Below are positions 1-7,407 of a stretch of 10,140 nucleotides of DNA, piece after piece. Source of the DNA: Komagataeibacter kakiaceti JCM 25156. Its GTDB lineage: Bacteria; Pseudomonadota; Alphaproteobacteria; Acetobacterales; Acetobacteraceae. The number at the start of each line of letters is the position of its first letter. Positions within the stretch are counted from its first letter, which is position 1. Position numbers and translations under genes: made by a program. The notes beneath the pieces are model-generated. The model was not told the DNA's origin and did no database searches. It worked only from the letters and a program-made list of their open reading frames with translations. The stretch lies in NCBI RefSeq assembly GCF_000613305.1, contig NZ_BAIO01000052.1, positions 1 to 10,140 of the forward strand, written 5' to 3'.

Positions 1-129
1 GCCACGCGGCCAAGCCGTGCGACGCGGCAACGTATCCGGTGCCCGGCCTGCCGCTGTCCATGGCGGCGATGGACGGGATTTACGCCCTGATCCTGCTTGT
101 GCCGGTGCGTCGTGGCCTCCGTGTCCGGG

Positions 130-306
130 TCAGGGCAAGGTTCCGCGGCCGCGGCCAAAAAACAATCCAATGATGAACAGGACGATGAAGACGAAGAAAA
201 GCACCTTGCCGAAATAGGCGAAGGTGTCAGAAATGCCGCCGAAGCCAAAAACCGCGGCGATCAGGGCCAGCACAAGGAATGTAATGGTCCAGCGTAACAG
301 GTCCAT
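130..306 (-). CDS. DUF1328 / UPF0391 (YtjA-like) small membrane protein
   Basis: This 58-residue protein starts with MDLLRWTITF and is almost entirely hydrophobic. It has two membrane segments, roughly residues 7-23 and 33-51, separated by a short GGISDTFAYFGK turn, and a basic tail (GRGRG). Length, the LLRW start, the ALIAAVFGFGG stretch and the LFFVFIVLF stretch match the DUF1328 family (UPF0391, E. coli YtjA), whose members are inner-membrane proteins of unknown function, often stress-associated. An AAGGA ribosome binding site lies about 8 bases upstream of the ATG, at plus positions 315-320. The gene is divergent from nadE across about 125 bases. The stop is TGA at 130-132. It was found by reading the minus strand directly. 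Family membership is recognised from sequence; the biochemical role is unknown. Confidence 0.88.
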   Translation of the reverse strand: MDLLRWTITFLVLALIAAVFGFGGISDTFAYFGKVLFFVFIVLFIIGLFFGRGRGTLP

Positions 307-421
307 GATCCGGTTCCTTCCGATCGTGGTTGTGACAGGCGCGGGATTGACATCCGCCCTATAACAATGCGCCAGAAAGCAGCCGGTTCATCGGCGCAGG
401 TGATTTTGGCCATACCGGGCG

Positions 422-426
422 GGAGG
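422..426 (+). promoter_or_regulatory. Ribosome binding site that fixes the nadE start at 433
   Basis: A GGAGG-like purine run sits at 422-426, followed by GCGGGAC and the ATG at 433. The in-frame ATG at 367 has no comparable site. It would add 22 residues (MRQKAAGSSAQV...) that do not resemble the N-terminus of NadE, whose conserved sequence begins at the YQHGFARVAA region. The 433 start is therefore preferred. Confidence 0.6.
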
Positions 427-432
427 CGGGAC

Positions 433-2492
433 ATGACAGCAGGCAGCGACACAACCGGATTTCATGGGCTGTACCAACACGGCTTCGCGCGTGTGGCGGC
501 CTGCACGCTGCCCGTGGCGCTGGCCGATCCGATGGAAAACGCGCGCCGCACGCAGGCGGGCATCCGCGCCTGCCATGATGATGGCGTGGTGCTGGCCGTG
601 TTCCCCGAACTGGGCCTGTCCGGCTATGCGATCGAGGATCTGCGCCAGCAGGATGTGTTGCTCGAGCGCGTGCATGACGCCCTTGGCTGGCTTGCGGCGC
701 GGACGGCGGGGCTGCGGCCCTTGGTGCTGGTGGGCGCGCCACTGGCGCATGGAAGCGCCCTGTACAACTGCGCCGTAGCCCTGCATGACGGGCGGATACT
801 GGGTGTCATTCCCAAATCCTACCTGCCCAATTACCGGGAGTTCTATGAAGCCCGGCAGTTTACGGCCGGGGCCGGGCTGCGCGGCGGCCAGATCCGCGCG
901 GGCGGGCAGGATGTGCCCTTTGGCACCGACCTCCTGTTCGCCGCCCCGGATATTGCGGGACTGGTGGTCGCCGCCGAGATCTGTGAAGACATGTGGGTGC
1001 CCCAGCCGCCGGGCATAGAGGCGGCATTGGCCGGGGCCACGGTCATCGCCAACCTGTCCGCCAGCAACATCACCGTGGGCAAGGCGCGCACGCGCACGCT
1101 GCTGTGCCAGTCCCATTCGGCACGGTGCATCTGCGCCTATCTGTATGCCGCGGCGGGGGAAGGCGAATCCACAACCGATGTCGCCTGGGACGGGCAGGCC
1201 TCGATTTTTGAAAATGGCGCGATGCTGGCTGAAAGCGCGCGCTTTCCCACCGGCCCCGTATCGGTCGTGGCCGATATTGACCTGGACCTGTTGCGCCAGG
1301 AGCGTCTGCGCATGGGCACCTTCGCCAATAACGGCGCCCATGGTGTGGCACGGGAATGGCGCACCATCCCCTTCCACGTAACGCCGCCCGTGGGCGACAT
1401 CGGCCTGCGGCGCGCCGTTCCCCGCTTTCCGTTCGTGCCCAGCGATCCGGCGCTGCTCGATCAGGACTGTTATGAAGCCTTTACCATACAGGTCACGGCG
1501 CTGAAGCGGCGGCTGCTGGCGTCGGGCGCCAGAACCATGGTGATTGGCGTCTCCGGCGGGCTGGATTCCACCCATGCCCTGCTGGTGGCGGCGCGCGCGG
1601 CGGATGAAAGCGGGCTGGGGCGGCAGGCCGTGCTGGGCTACACCATGCCCGGTTTTGGCACCAGCGGCGATACGCACGGCAATGCCCATGAGCTTATGGC
1701 GGCCCTTGGCATCCAGGCGCATGAAATTGACATCCGCCCCACCGCCCGGCTGATGCTGGAGCAGATGGGCCACCCCTTCGCGAAGGGGGAGGCGGTGTAT
1801 GACGTCACGTTCGAAAACGTGCAGGCGGGCCTGCGCACCGATTACCTGTTCCGTCTGGCCAACCAGTCCGGCGGGATCGTGATCGGCACGGGCGACCTGT
1901 CCGAACTGGCGCTTGGGTGGTGTACCTATGGCGTGGGTGACCAGATGGCGCATTACAATGTCAATTCCGGCCTGCCCAAAACCCTGATCCAGCACCTGAT
2001 CCGCTGGGTCATGGCCAATGGACGCGAACAGGCCCGCACCTGCTCGGTGCTTGACGCGATCCTGTCCACCGAAATCTCGCCCGAACTGGTGCCCGCCACG
2101 GCAGGGCAGGCGGTGCAGAGCACCGAAGCCTGATCGGCCCCTATGCGCTACAGGATTTCACCCTGTTCCATGTGCTGCGCTACGGTTTTCGCCCGTCGAA
2201 AATCGCGTTCATGGCGCTGCATGCGTGGGGTGACGCGCAATGCGGGTCCTGGCCACCGGGTTTTCCGGAACAGGACAGGCGGGCTTATACCTTGGTGGAA
2301 ATCCGCCACTGGCTGGGTGTCTTTCTCAGGCGGTTCTTCGGGTTCAGCCAGTTCAAACGGTCCGCCATGCCCAACGGGCCAAAGGTCGTGGCGGGCGGCG
2401 CGCTGTCACCGCGCGGCGACTGGCGCGCGCCATCGGATGGCAATGCGCGCATCTGGCTGGAAGAACTGGAAAAACGTGTTCCCCTGAACTGA
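433..2492 (+). pseudogene. nadE: Glutamine-dependent NAD+ synthase, interrupted by one frameshift
   Basis: NadE makes NAD+ from deamido-NAD+, ATP and glutamine in the cytoplasm, the last step of NAD biosynthesis. The N-terminal half (about 15-300) is a nitrilase-type glutaminase with the expected triad: Glu59 in FPELGLSGY, Lys128 in VIPKSYLPNYREF and Cys184 in AAEICEDMW. The C-terminal half is the ATP-pyrophosphatase synthetase domain, with the SGGLDS P-loop at 374-379 and IGTGDLSELALGW. The frame starting at 433 stops at 2131-2133 after QSTEA (566 residues). The rest of the conserved protein, from IGPYALQDF through [10 protein letters not shown] and [18 protein letters not shown], continues without a gap in the frame that begins at 2133 and ends at 2492. 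One extra base near 2131 (for example GCC-CTG-ATC) restores about 686 residues, the normal length of this long NadE type. The enzyme is usually essential, so a sequence error is more likely than a dead gene. Identity is certain; functional status is not. Confidence 0.93.
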
Positions 2493-2516
2493 TCCGATCC
2501 TGATTCCGATTTTCTT

Positions 2517-2540
2517 AACCAATACAGGACTAGTTTGGTT
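2517..2540. repeat. Short inverted repeat between nadE and the RTX-like gene
   Basis: AACCAA (2517-2522) and TTGGTT (2535-2540) are perfect 6-base arms around a 12-base spacer. It could be a small operator or a weak hairpin. There is no T-run after it, so it does not look like an intrinsic terminator. No convincing promoter was found in the 152 bases between the nadE stop and the next start. Confidence 0.3.
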
Positions 2541-2644
2541 CTGAATGATGCATCTTCCGGTTTCCCACGGGGCGCGGACGATGGATTATCGGTGGCAAGG
2601 CCGCACGGGCATGGCCTGCTTCCGTAGGAAAAGGAACGGAATGT

Positions 2645-4069
2645 ATGGGATACGTGACCGTAACCGGGGCAACCGGGCTTACGCTGGGCATCAACCAGGA
2701 CAGCAGCCAGATCATTCAGGGCCTGCAGCAGGTTGGTGAGCAGACGGCGCTCAAGGCGCTTTCCAGCCTCAGTGCCGCCTCCGGTGTCGATGCGGTAGCC
2801 GTTGCGGGGGGTGTCATATGCTCCGCCGAGTCCACGCGCGCCGCGGGCGTGCAGATGATCGACGGCGTCATACGCGCCGCCGCTGGCGCGCAGGGCGTGC
2901 AGGAGATCACGCAAGGCGGCGTCTTTACCGCCGGGAATAGCGTATCGGCCATTGATATTGGCAGCACCACGTCCGCCCTGCTCGATCAGGGCATGGCGCT
3001 TGCGGGGGGGGATAACGCCATCAACGTTATGGATGGCAATCTGGGCACGGTGGAGTTCAATGCCGGTGCGGGCGATGTGAATTATTACGCCGCCGGGGGC
3101 AACACGGTTTTTGTCAGCGGAACGGGAAACGATCTTGTCCACACCATGGGCGGGTCGGACACGGTTTATGGCTACGCGGGCACGCCGACGGTAAGCGGGG
3201 CGTGGAATGCGCCTGATTCCTCTACCGCCACCTTCAATGGCGGGGGCTCATCCATCGAGGTCATTGATGGGGTCATGGTCCGGAATGAGAGTAACGACAC
3301 CATCACGACTTATGATGATGGTGGGTTTTTTGAAGGCGAATACACCAGACAGACCATCAATACGGTACAGGGCGGTCAGGATGATGTCATTTCCGGTCAG
3401 GGCCGACTGGTCGTGGATTCCGTCAGTGACAGTTCCATTAACTCGGATGGCGCGCTGTCGGTAACCGGCGGCAGTAACGATACGATTTCCGCCAGCATGA
3501 CGACGCAGATCGAGGGCACAGAAAACAGCGTGATCCAGGTCAGCGTGCCCGGCACCCTGACATTTATTGGCGGCGCTAACGGCGTGTCCGATACAGTGAC
3601 GGGAAGCAACGCCACCATATTCGGCACCGCCGGGCTGGATCTGGCGGCCAATGGCAGCGGCGGCATGACCTGTTACGCAGGCAGCGGCAACGAAACCCTT
3701 GATGGCGGCCTGTCAGGCGGCACGCTGCGCATGGTGGCCGGAAGCGGCAATGACACGCTCATCGGCGGGAACGGTCAGGCCATGCTTCAGGCCGGAACGG
3801 GCAATGATGTGCTGAGAGCCGGACATGATGCCACGGAATTCGATTTCATCAAGGGGCAGGCGGGCGGCGCCGACATCATTCAGGACTTTGCCGGATCGTC
3901 GGGCAATATCGTCAGGCTGTCCGGTTATGACACGACTCCGGCCTCCATCCAGTCCATGCTGGAGCACGCGACCGTTGCCGGTGGCAATACGACCATCGGC
4001 CTTGAAGACAGCACACGGATCACCTTTGTCGGGGTGACGGACCTGAAAGCCCAGAATTTCAAGACCTGA
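2645..4069 (+). CDS. RTX-like, Gly/Asn-rich protein, probably type I secreted
   Basis: This 474-residue acidic protein is rich in Gly, Asp, Asn, Ser and Thr and has only two cysteines (59 and 343). The N-terminal 120 residues are Ala/Gly-rich, with no cleavable signal peptide. From about 120 onward it becomes a series of short beta-strand repeats. Degenerate RTX nonapeptides are visible: GTGNDLV near 159, GSGNETLDGG at 346, GSGNDTLIGG at 367 and GTGNDVLRAG at 384. The last 75 residues follow the familiar RTX C-terminal plan: FDFIKGQAGGADIIQDF, then IVRLSGYD, TTIGLEDSTRITFVGV and a final QNFKT, which fits an uncleaved C-terminal type I secretion signal. The start at 2645 is preceded by an AAGGA site near 2630-2635. 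An overlapping ATG at 2641 is in another frame and leads nowhere. Secretion and Ca2+ binding are inferred; adhesin, S-layer-like or matrix roles are all possible. No ABC exporter genes lie in the window. Confidence 0.8.
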   Translation: MGYVTVTGATGLTLGINQDSSQIIQGLQQVGEQTALKALSSLSAASGVDAVAVAGGVICSAESTRAAGVQMIDGVIRAAAGAQGVQEITQGGVFTAGNSVSAIDIGSTTSALLDQGMALAGGDNAINVMDGNLGTVEFNAGAGDVNYYAAGGNTVFVSGTGNDLVHTMGGSDTVYGYAGTPTVSGAWNAPDSSTATFNGGGSSIEVIDGVMVRNESNDTITTYDDGGFFEGEYTRQTINTVQGGQDDVISGQGRLVVDSVSDSSINSDGALSVTGGSNDTISASMTTQIEGTENSVIQVSVPGTLTFIGGANGVSDTVTGSNATIFGTAGLDLAANGSGGMTCYAGSGNETLDGGLSGGTLRMVAGSGNDTLIGGNGQAMLQAGTGNDVLRAGHDATEFDFIKGQAGGADIIQDFAGSSGNIVRLSGYDTTPASIQSMLEHATVAGGNTTIGLEDSTRITFVGVTDLKAQNFKT

Positions 4070-4071
4070 CC

Positions 4072-4088
4072 GGGGAAATATTGTCCCC
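4072..4088 (+). terminator. Possible weak stem-loop after the RTX-like gene
   Basis: GGGGA (4072-4076) and TCCCC (4084-4088) form a 5-bp stem around a 7-base AT-rich loop, 3 bases after the stop codon. No T-run follows, so this is at best a weak or factor-dependent terminator or an mRNA 3'-end stabiliser. Confidence 0.35.
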
Positions 4089-4194
4089 TGGTGTCACGAT
4101 TTTCCACTGGTTAATGATGCGGTTTCGATATAAAAAACCCGTGAGCTGATACAGCACCCGAGTATAACTGCCATTTATGGGAGGGATGCGGTTG

Positions 4195-4224
4195 TTGCTG
4201 ATCAGATCAACATGAATTTATATA
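4195..4224 (+). promoter_or_regulatory. Candidate sigma-70 promoter for the HU gene
   Basis: TTGCTG at 4195-4200 and TATATA at 4219-4224 are separated by 18 bases and lie in the most AT-rich part of the 300-base gap before the HU gene. If used, transcription would start near 4231, leaving a 5' untranslated region of about 140 bases that contains the inverted repeat at 4253-4302. The match to consensus is moderate and there is no experimental evidence. Confidence 0.4.
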
Positions 4225-4252
4225 CGATAACGAAAAATTGCTGGCCTAACCC

Positions 4253-4302
4253 CCACCATCAGGTTACAAGCCGCGCTCGCCCAGCCGGGCGGATGATGGT
4301 GG
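4253..4302 (+). other. Nested inverted repeat / structured leader upstream of HU
   Basis: A perfect 9-base inverted repeat, CCACCATCA (4253-4261) and TGATGGTGG (4294-4302), encloses 32 bases. Inside it is a second perfect hairpin, CGCCC (4278-4282) and GGGCG (4287-4291), with an AGCC loop. In RNA this gives a long outer stem, an asymmetric internal loop (GGTTACAAGCCGCGCT) and an inner GC hairpin that nearly abuts the outer stem. It sits 68 bases before the HU start codon and downstream of the candidate promoter. It does not match any riboswitch consensus I recognise. It could be a 5'-UTR regulatory RNA, an autoregulatory HU-binding cruciform, or a small RNA. Confidence 0.5.
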
Positions 4303-4369
4303 TCCCGTTCGACAGGGGATCGGGTCAGGACAGAATTCATTTTTAGCCAGGAAGGAGCAGACGGTTCCG

Positions 4370-4639
4370 ATGAGTAAGGCCTTTATTGCCGCTGTCATAC
4401 AGGATTCAATTGATTGCACGGGCGTCGCGGCCAATCAGGCTGCTTCCGACCTGATTGCGGCGATTGTCAAGGAACTCAAGCGCGAAGGTGGCTTTACCCT
4501 CCCGTCCTTTGGAACATTTACCGTCAAGAAGACCAAGGCGCGCAAGGCGCTCAACCCGCGCACGGGTGAGCCGGTCAAGGTCAAGGCGGGCAAGACCGTA
4601 CGTTTCAAGGCCAGTCCGAACCTGAAAAAGGCCGTCTGA
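4370..4639 (+). CDS. HU-family nucleoid DNA-binding protein
   Basis: At 89 residues this is the standard HU length. The N-terminal helical dimerisation half (MSKAFIAAVIQDSIDCTGVA...) is followed by the signature segment GGFTLPSFGTFTV (about 40-52), then the DNA-binding beta-arm carrying KALNPRTGEPVKVKAG with the conserved RNP-TGE element whose proline intercalates in DNA. The C-terminus VRFKASPNLKKAV is the usual last helix. HU proteins bend and compact DNA as dimers and influence replication, recombination and transcription. AAGGAG at 4352-4357 is the ribosome binding site, 12 bases before the ATG, slightly long. The gene stands alone as a transcription unit, with its own promoter-like region and a convergent hairpin after the stop. 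Family assignment is firm; HupA/HupB-type versus IHF-like naming cannot be decided here, though the sequence is closer to HU. Confidence 0.95.
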   Translation: MSKAFIAAVIQDSIDCTGVAANQAASDLIAAIVKELKREGGFTLPSFGTFTVKKTKARKALNPRTGEPVKVKAGKTVRFKASPNLKKAV

Positions 4640-4642
4640 CAA

Positions 4643-4687
4643 CCGGGGTTCCTGCCACTTCTTGGAAATGGCAGGCACATGCCCCGG
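4643..4687. terminator. Large hairpin between convergent HU and lutC
   Basis: The stop codons of HU (4637-4639) and lutC (4689-4691) face each other across this element. The outer arms are CCGGGG (4643-4648) and CCCCGG (4682-4687). The inner arms are CCTGCCA (4651-4657) and TGGCAGG (4669-4675). The innermost TTC/GAA pairs (4659-4661 / 4665-4667) close a TTG loop. It is symmetrical enough to form on either transcript and so fits a shared bidirectional terminator. Neither side has a T-run, so it would be atypical for a classical intrinsic terminator. Confidence 0.6.
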
Positions 4688-4688
4688 A

Positions 4689-5273
4689 TCAGGCAAACCA
4701 GACGGAAAGCGAGCGCACGCCCTGTGCGCCCCGGATCAGCACGCCCTGAATATCCGCCGTGGCGGAGGGGCCGCTCATCAGCACGCCATAACGGGCGGAT
4801 TTGAACTCGCCGCGCGTCTGGTAGGCGGTGTGCATGTTGGCCGTCAGCTCATCGGGTGAAAGCAGCACCACGATATGCTGCGCCAGATGCGCGAAGGAAT
4901 TGATCGGAAGCTGGGCTTCGCTCAGGAAGATCGACCCCATTTCCGCAATGCCGAACGCCGCGCGCACCACGGCCACGTCCACCGTCGCGACATCCTGCGG
5001 GGTCTTGATGCGCTCCACGGGCAATGTGCCCTTGGCTTCAGGCACGGTGGAACAGATCACCTTCGCATCGGGGTGGCGGCGTTTGATGGCGTCATCCAGC
5101 GTTTCGCCCGCCACCGGCTCCAGCACGTCACCGCCCAGTATTTTCAGGTTGGTGATGAAGCGTTCCTGGCCCGCATCCAGATCCCCCAGTGTCACGACAG
5201 GGGGCAGCGGATGGTTCTGCGGCGTGGGGCGGTTGGTCCGCAGGGCCTGCAGGATGGTGTCGCGTGCGCTCAT
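4689..5273 (-). CDS. lutC: LutC / YkgG lactate utilisation protein (LUD domain)
   Basis: The 194-residue protein has a single LUD (DUF162) domain. Visible family marks are FGIAEMGSIFLSEAQ (about 107-121) and the C-terminal SGPSATADIQGVLIRGAQG (167-185). LutC is the third component of the LutABC (LldEFG, YkgEFG) complex that oxidises L-lactate to pyruvate in the cytoplasm; its exact catalytic part is not settled. The start at 5273 overlaps the lutB stop by 4 bases (ATGA), with GGAG about 9-12 bases upstream inside lutB, so translation is probably coupled. An open frame extends further upstream to 5366, but that part overlaps lutB and does not look like LutC. It is somewhat shorter than the roughly 230-residue Bacillus LutC, mainly at the N-terminus. 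Confidence 0.92.
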   Translation of the reverse strand: MSARDTILQALRTNRPTPQNHPLPPVVTLGDLDAGQERFITNLKILGGDVLEPVAGETLDDAIKRRHPDAKVICSTVPEAKGTLPVERIKTPQDVATVDVAVVRAAFGIAEMGSIFLSEAQLPINSFAHLAQHIVVLLSPDELTANMHTAYQTRGEFKSARYGVLMSGPSATADIQGVLIRGAQGVRSLSVWFA

Positions 5274-6667
5274 TTCTTGTTCTCCGGTGCGGTCGCGCGG
5301 TTCTTCTTGTACCAGTCGTGAAATGTCTCCTTGATCGGATGCGGCAGTTCGCGGTGCTTGCCCCACGGGTTCAGCCAGTTGTACAGCGCGAAGCGGGGCA
5401 GGCTTTCAAGCGACGTCTCGGTCGTGCGCAGCGCGGCGCGGTACATCCTGGGCTGGCCCATGAGCTTGCCCGCCATGTGCATGATCTCGCGCTTCACGAA
5501 CGGCATTTCGCGGTGCTTCACCAGCACGCGCCGCCATTTGTACAACTGTTCATGAATGTCGATCTTGACCGGGCAGACATTGGTGCAGCTTCCGTTCAGC
5601 GTGGAGGCGAAGGGAAGCGTGCTGTATTTGTGTTCGTTGAAGGTGGGATCAATGATCGCGCCGATCGGGCCGGAATAGACCGCGCCATAGGACAGCCCGC
5701 CGGAGCGGCGGTACACCGGGCATGTGTTCATGCACGCGCCACAGCGGATACATTTGAGCGAGGTCCAGAAATCATCCATGCCCAGCCGGGCGGAGCGGCC
5801 GTTGTCCACCAGCACCACATGCATTTCCCCGCCATCCTGCGGGCCACGGAAATGGGTGGTGTACTGGGTGATGGGCGACCCCAGCGCGCTGCGTGAAAGC
5901 AGGCGGATGAATACGCCCAGATCGGCCATGCGCGGCACCAGCCGTTCGATGCCGATGGTGGCGATATGCAGGTTGGGCACCGTGGCGCTCAGATCGGCAT
6001 TGCCTTCGTTGGTGCAGACGACGAACGTGCCGGTTTCCGCCACCACGAAGTTGCCGCCGGTCATGCCCGCATCGGCATGCAGGATGACGGGCCGCGCCGC
6101 CTGGCGCTGGGCCTCGGCCAGCAGGTGTGGATCCCGGATGTTGGGATCCGTGTGGTAATCCTTGGCGAAAATCCTGGCCACGTCGGATGTGAGCTTGTGT
6201 ACGGCGGGCACCACGATGTGGCTGGGCAACTGGTTGTCGAGCTGCTGGATGCGTTCGCCCAGATCGGTCTCGGTCACACTGACGCCGCGCTTTTCCAGAT
6301 AGGGCCGCATGTCACATTCTTCCGTGACCATGGACTTGCTCTTGATCAGGCTGCGCGCGTCATGGGCCTTGAGAATATCGCCCACGATGCGGTTATGCTC
6401 CGCCCCGTCACGCGCCCAGTGGACATGGATGCCGTTTTTCTTCGCGTTTTCTTCAAACTGCTCAAGATATTCCGGCAGGCGCGCGAGCGTGTGTTCCTTG
6501 ATGCGGGACGCTTCCTCGCGCAGTTCCTGCCATTCGGGCAGCATGTGCATCTGGGCGTCGCGCTTCTGGCGCATGTCCCACAGGCGTTCGTCATGGAACT
6601 TGAGGTGGGGCGCGTCTTCCAGGAAATGCTCGGCAGCCCGGGCGTGGTTGACGGGTCTGTTGCTCAT
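5270..6667 (-). CDS. lutB: LutB / YkgF iron-sulfur lactate utilisation protein
   Basis: The 465-residue protein combines an N-terminal LUD domain (about 70-295, including ETGTFVVCTNEGNADLS near 211-227) with a ferredoxin-like C-terminal part. The first cluster motif is complete: Cys306, 309, 312 and 316 in CIRCGACMNTCPVYRRSGG. The second is NGSCTNVCPVKIDIHEQL, with Cys361 and Cys365 visible but no CxxC upstream in the motif. As far as I recall this form is common in YkgF-type proteins, so I do not read it as damage. LutB is the electron-transferring core of the L-lactate dehydrogenase complex LutABC. The start at 6667 overlaps the lutA stop by 4 bases, with GGAG about 10-13 bases upstream. 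The C-terminal TGA overlaps the lutC start. Length is normal for the family. Confidence 0.95.
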   Translation of the reverse strand: MSNRPVNHARAAEHFLEDAPHLKFHDERLWDMRQKRDAQMHMLPEWQELREEASRIKEHTLARLPEYLEQFEENAKKNGIHVHWARDGAEHNRIVGDILKAHDARSLIKSKSMVTEECDMRPYLEKRGVSVTETDLGERIQQLDNQLPSHIVVPAVHKLTSDVARIFAKDYHTDPNIRDPHLLAEAQRQAARPVILHADAGMTGGNFVVAETGTFVVCTNEGNADLSATVPNLHIATIGIERLVPRMADLGVFIRLLSRSALGSPITQYTTHFRGPQDGGEMHVVLVDNGRSARLGMDDFWTSLKCIRCGACMNTCPVYRRSGGLSYGAVYSGPIGAIIDPTFNEHKYSTLPFASTLNGSCTNVCPVKIDIHEQLYKWRRVLVKHREMPFVKREIMHMAGKLMGQPRMYRAALRTTETSLESLPRFALYNWLNPWGKHRELPHPIKETFHDWYKKNRATAPENKK

Positions 6668-7407
6668 TGGGCTGCTCCGTTAAGGATCTGCGCAATATGG
6701 ATGAAGCGGATGGGCACCCCCGCGCGTTCGGCGCAGCCCTGCTGGTGCATCATGCACGACGAATCCGCCGAGACGATGTATTCCGCCCCCGCCTGATGGT
6801 GGTCACGCACCTTGTCCACCCCCATGCGGGCGGAAACCGCTTCCTCCGTCACCGAGAAGGTGCCGCCAAAACCGCAGCATTCATCGGGGCGTTTGGGTGT
6901 CACGAAACGGATTCCCTTCACCTTGCGCAACAGGTCCATCGGTTTGGAGAACGGTTTTTCCCCCAGTTCCGACATGCTGGCCGTGCGCAGGGCGCGCAGC
7001 GTGCCGCAACTGTTGTGCAGGCCCACGGTATGGTTGAATTCCGCCCACGGAAAGGCGTCGACCTTTAATATGTCGTGGAGGAATTCAACCAGTTCATAGG
7101 TATTTTCGCGCACATGGCGCACTTCATCGGTCTGCGGGATCGCATCGAAATTGTCGCGCACATGGTGCGTGCAGCTGCCAGATGGCATGACGATCTTGTC
7201 GAACCGCGCGAAGTTGCGCACGAACAGGGCTTCCGCCGCGGCAGCATCCGAATTGCAGCCGGAATTACCCATGGGCTGGCCACAGCAGGTCTGCTCCAGT
7301 GGATATTCGACATCCTGCCCCAGTTTTTCCAGCAGTTCCAGCGTGGCGATACCGGCCTCAGGGTAGAATGCGTCGATATAACACGGAATGAACAGGCCAA
7401 TTTTCAT
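6664..7407 (-). CDS. lutA: LutA / YkgE (Fe-S)-binding lactate utilisation protein
   Basis: The 247-residue protein consists of two CCG (cysteine-rich) domains, as in heterodisulfide-reductase-like oxidoreductases. The first repeat uses Cys9, the pair Cys41-Cys42 in TCCGQPMGNSGC, and Cys79 in PSGSCTHHV. The second uses Cys134 in HNSCGTLR, Cys177-Cys178 in ECCGFGGTFS, and Cys218 in SADSSCMMHQQG. Both repeats are complete, so both metal sites should be intact. LutA is the first subunit of the cytoplasmic LutABC complex for L-lactate oxidation and is normally first in the operon, as here. The start at 7407 has an AGGATAGGTG sequence about 9-18 bases upstream, a moderate ribosome binding site. The gene is divergent from a LysR-family regulator, which probably controls it. 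LutA is close in sequence to GlcF/DsrK-type proteins, but the lutB and lutC neighbours settle the identity. Confidence 0.95.
   Translation of the reverse strand: MKIGLFIPCYIDAFYPEAGIATLELLEKLGQDVEYPLEQTCCGQPMGNSGCNSDAAAAEALFVRNFARFDKIVMPSGSCTHHVRDNFDAIPQTDEVRHVRENTYELVEFLHDILKVDAFPWAEFNHTVGLHNSCGTLRALRTASMSELGEKPFSKPMDLLRKVKGIRFVTPKRPDECCGFGGTFSVTEEAVSARMGVDKVRDHHQAGAEYIVSADSSCMMHQQGCAERAGVPIRFIHIAQILNGAAQ

Noticed and set aside
3..173. Open plus-strand frame entering from the left edge, containing AMDGIYALILLVPV, as a possible 3' end of a gene
   Set aside because: It ends in a low-complexity arginine-rich stretch and runs antisense into the DUF1328 gene; no family was recognised and no upstream sequence is available.
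347..365. TTGACA at 347-352 followed by TATAAC at 360-365 as a nadE promoter
   Set aside because: The spacing is only 7 bases, far too short for a sigma-70 promoter, and no suitable partner was found at 16-18 bases for either box.
388..1995. Long open frame on the minus strand (535 codons) opposite nadE
   Set aside because: It is a shadow of nadE caused by high GC; composition is Gly/Arg/His-rich with no domain, and the plus strand is an unmistakable enzyme.
2285..3142. Minus-strand frame of 285 codons across the end of nadE and the RTX-like gene
   Set aside because: It crosses two plus-strand genes and shows no family resemblance; a compositional artefact.
3666..3840. DNA repeats in the RTX-like gene (GGCAGCGGCAA / GGAAGCGGCAATGA) as a tandem repeat array
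   Set aside because: They only reflect the encoded Gly-Asn-Asp motif units and are too diverged at the DNA level to be a separate repeat element.
4130..4165. Minus-strand hairpin followed by TTTTTT near 4130-4165 as a terminator
   Set aside because: The stem has mismatches at two positions and no minus-strand gene ends nearby; lutC terminates about 500 bases earlier.
4302..4322. TCCC-GTTCGACA-GGGGA near 4302-4322 as a tRNA T-arm or tRNA fragment
   Set aside because: The loop resembles a T-loop but the stem does not pair correctly and there is no acceptor stem, anticodon arm or CCA end nearby.
5189..5896. Open plus-strand frames opposite lutB, the longest 235 and 276 codons (the second at 5966-6796)
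   Set aside because: They are mirror frames of conserved lutB/lutA coding sequence, without ribosome binding sites or recognisable domains.
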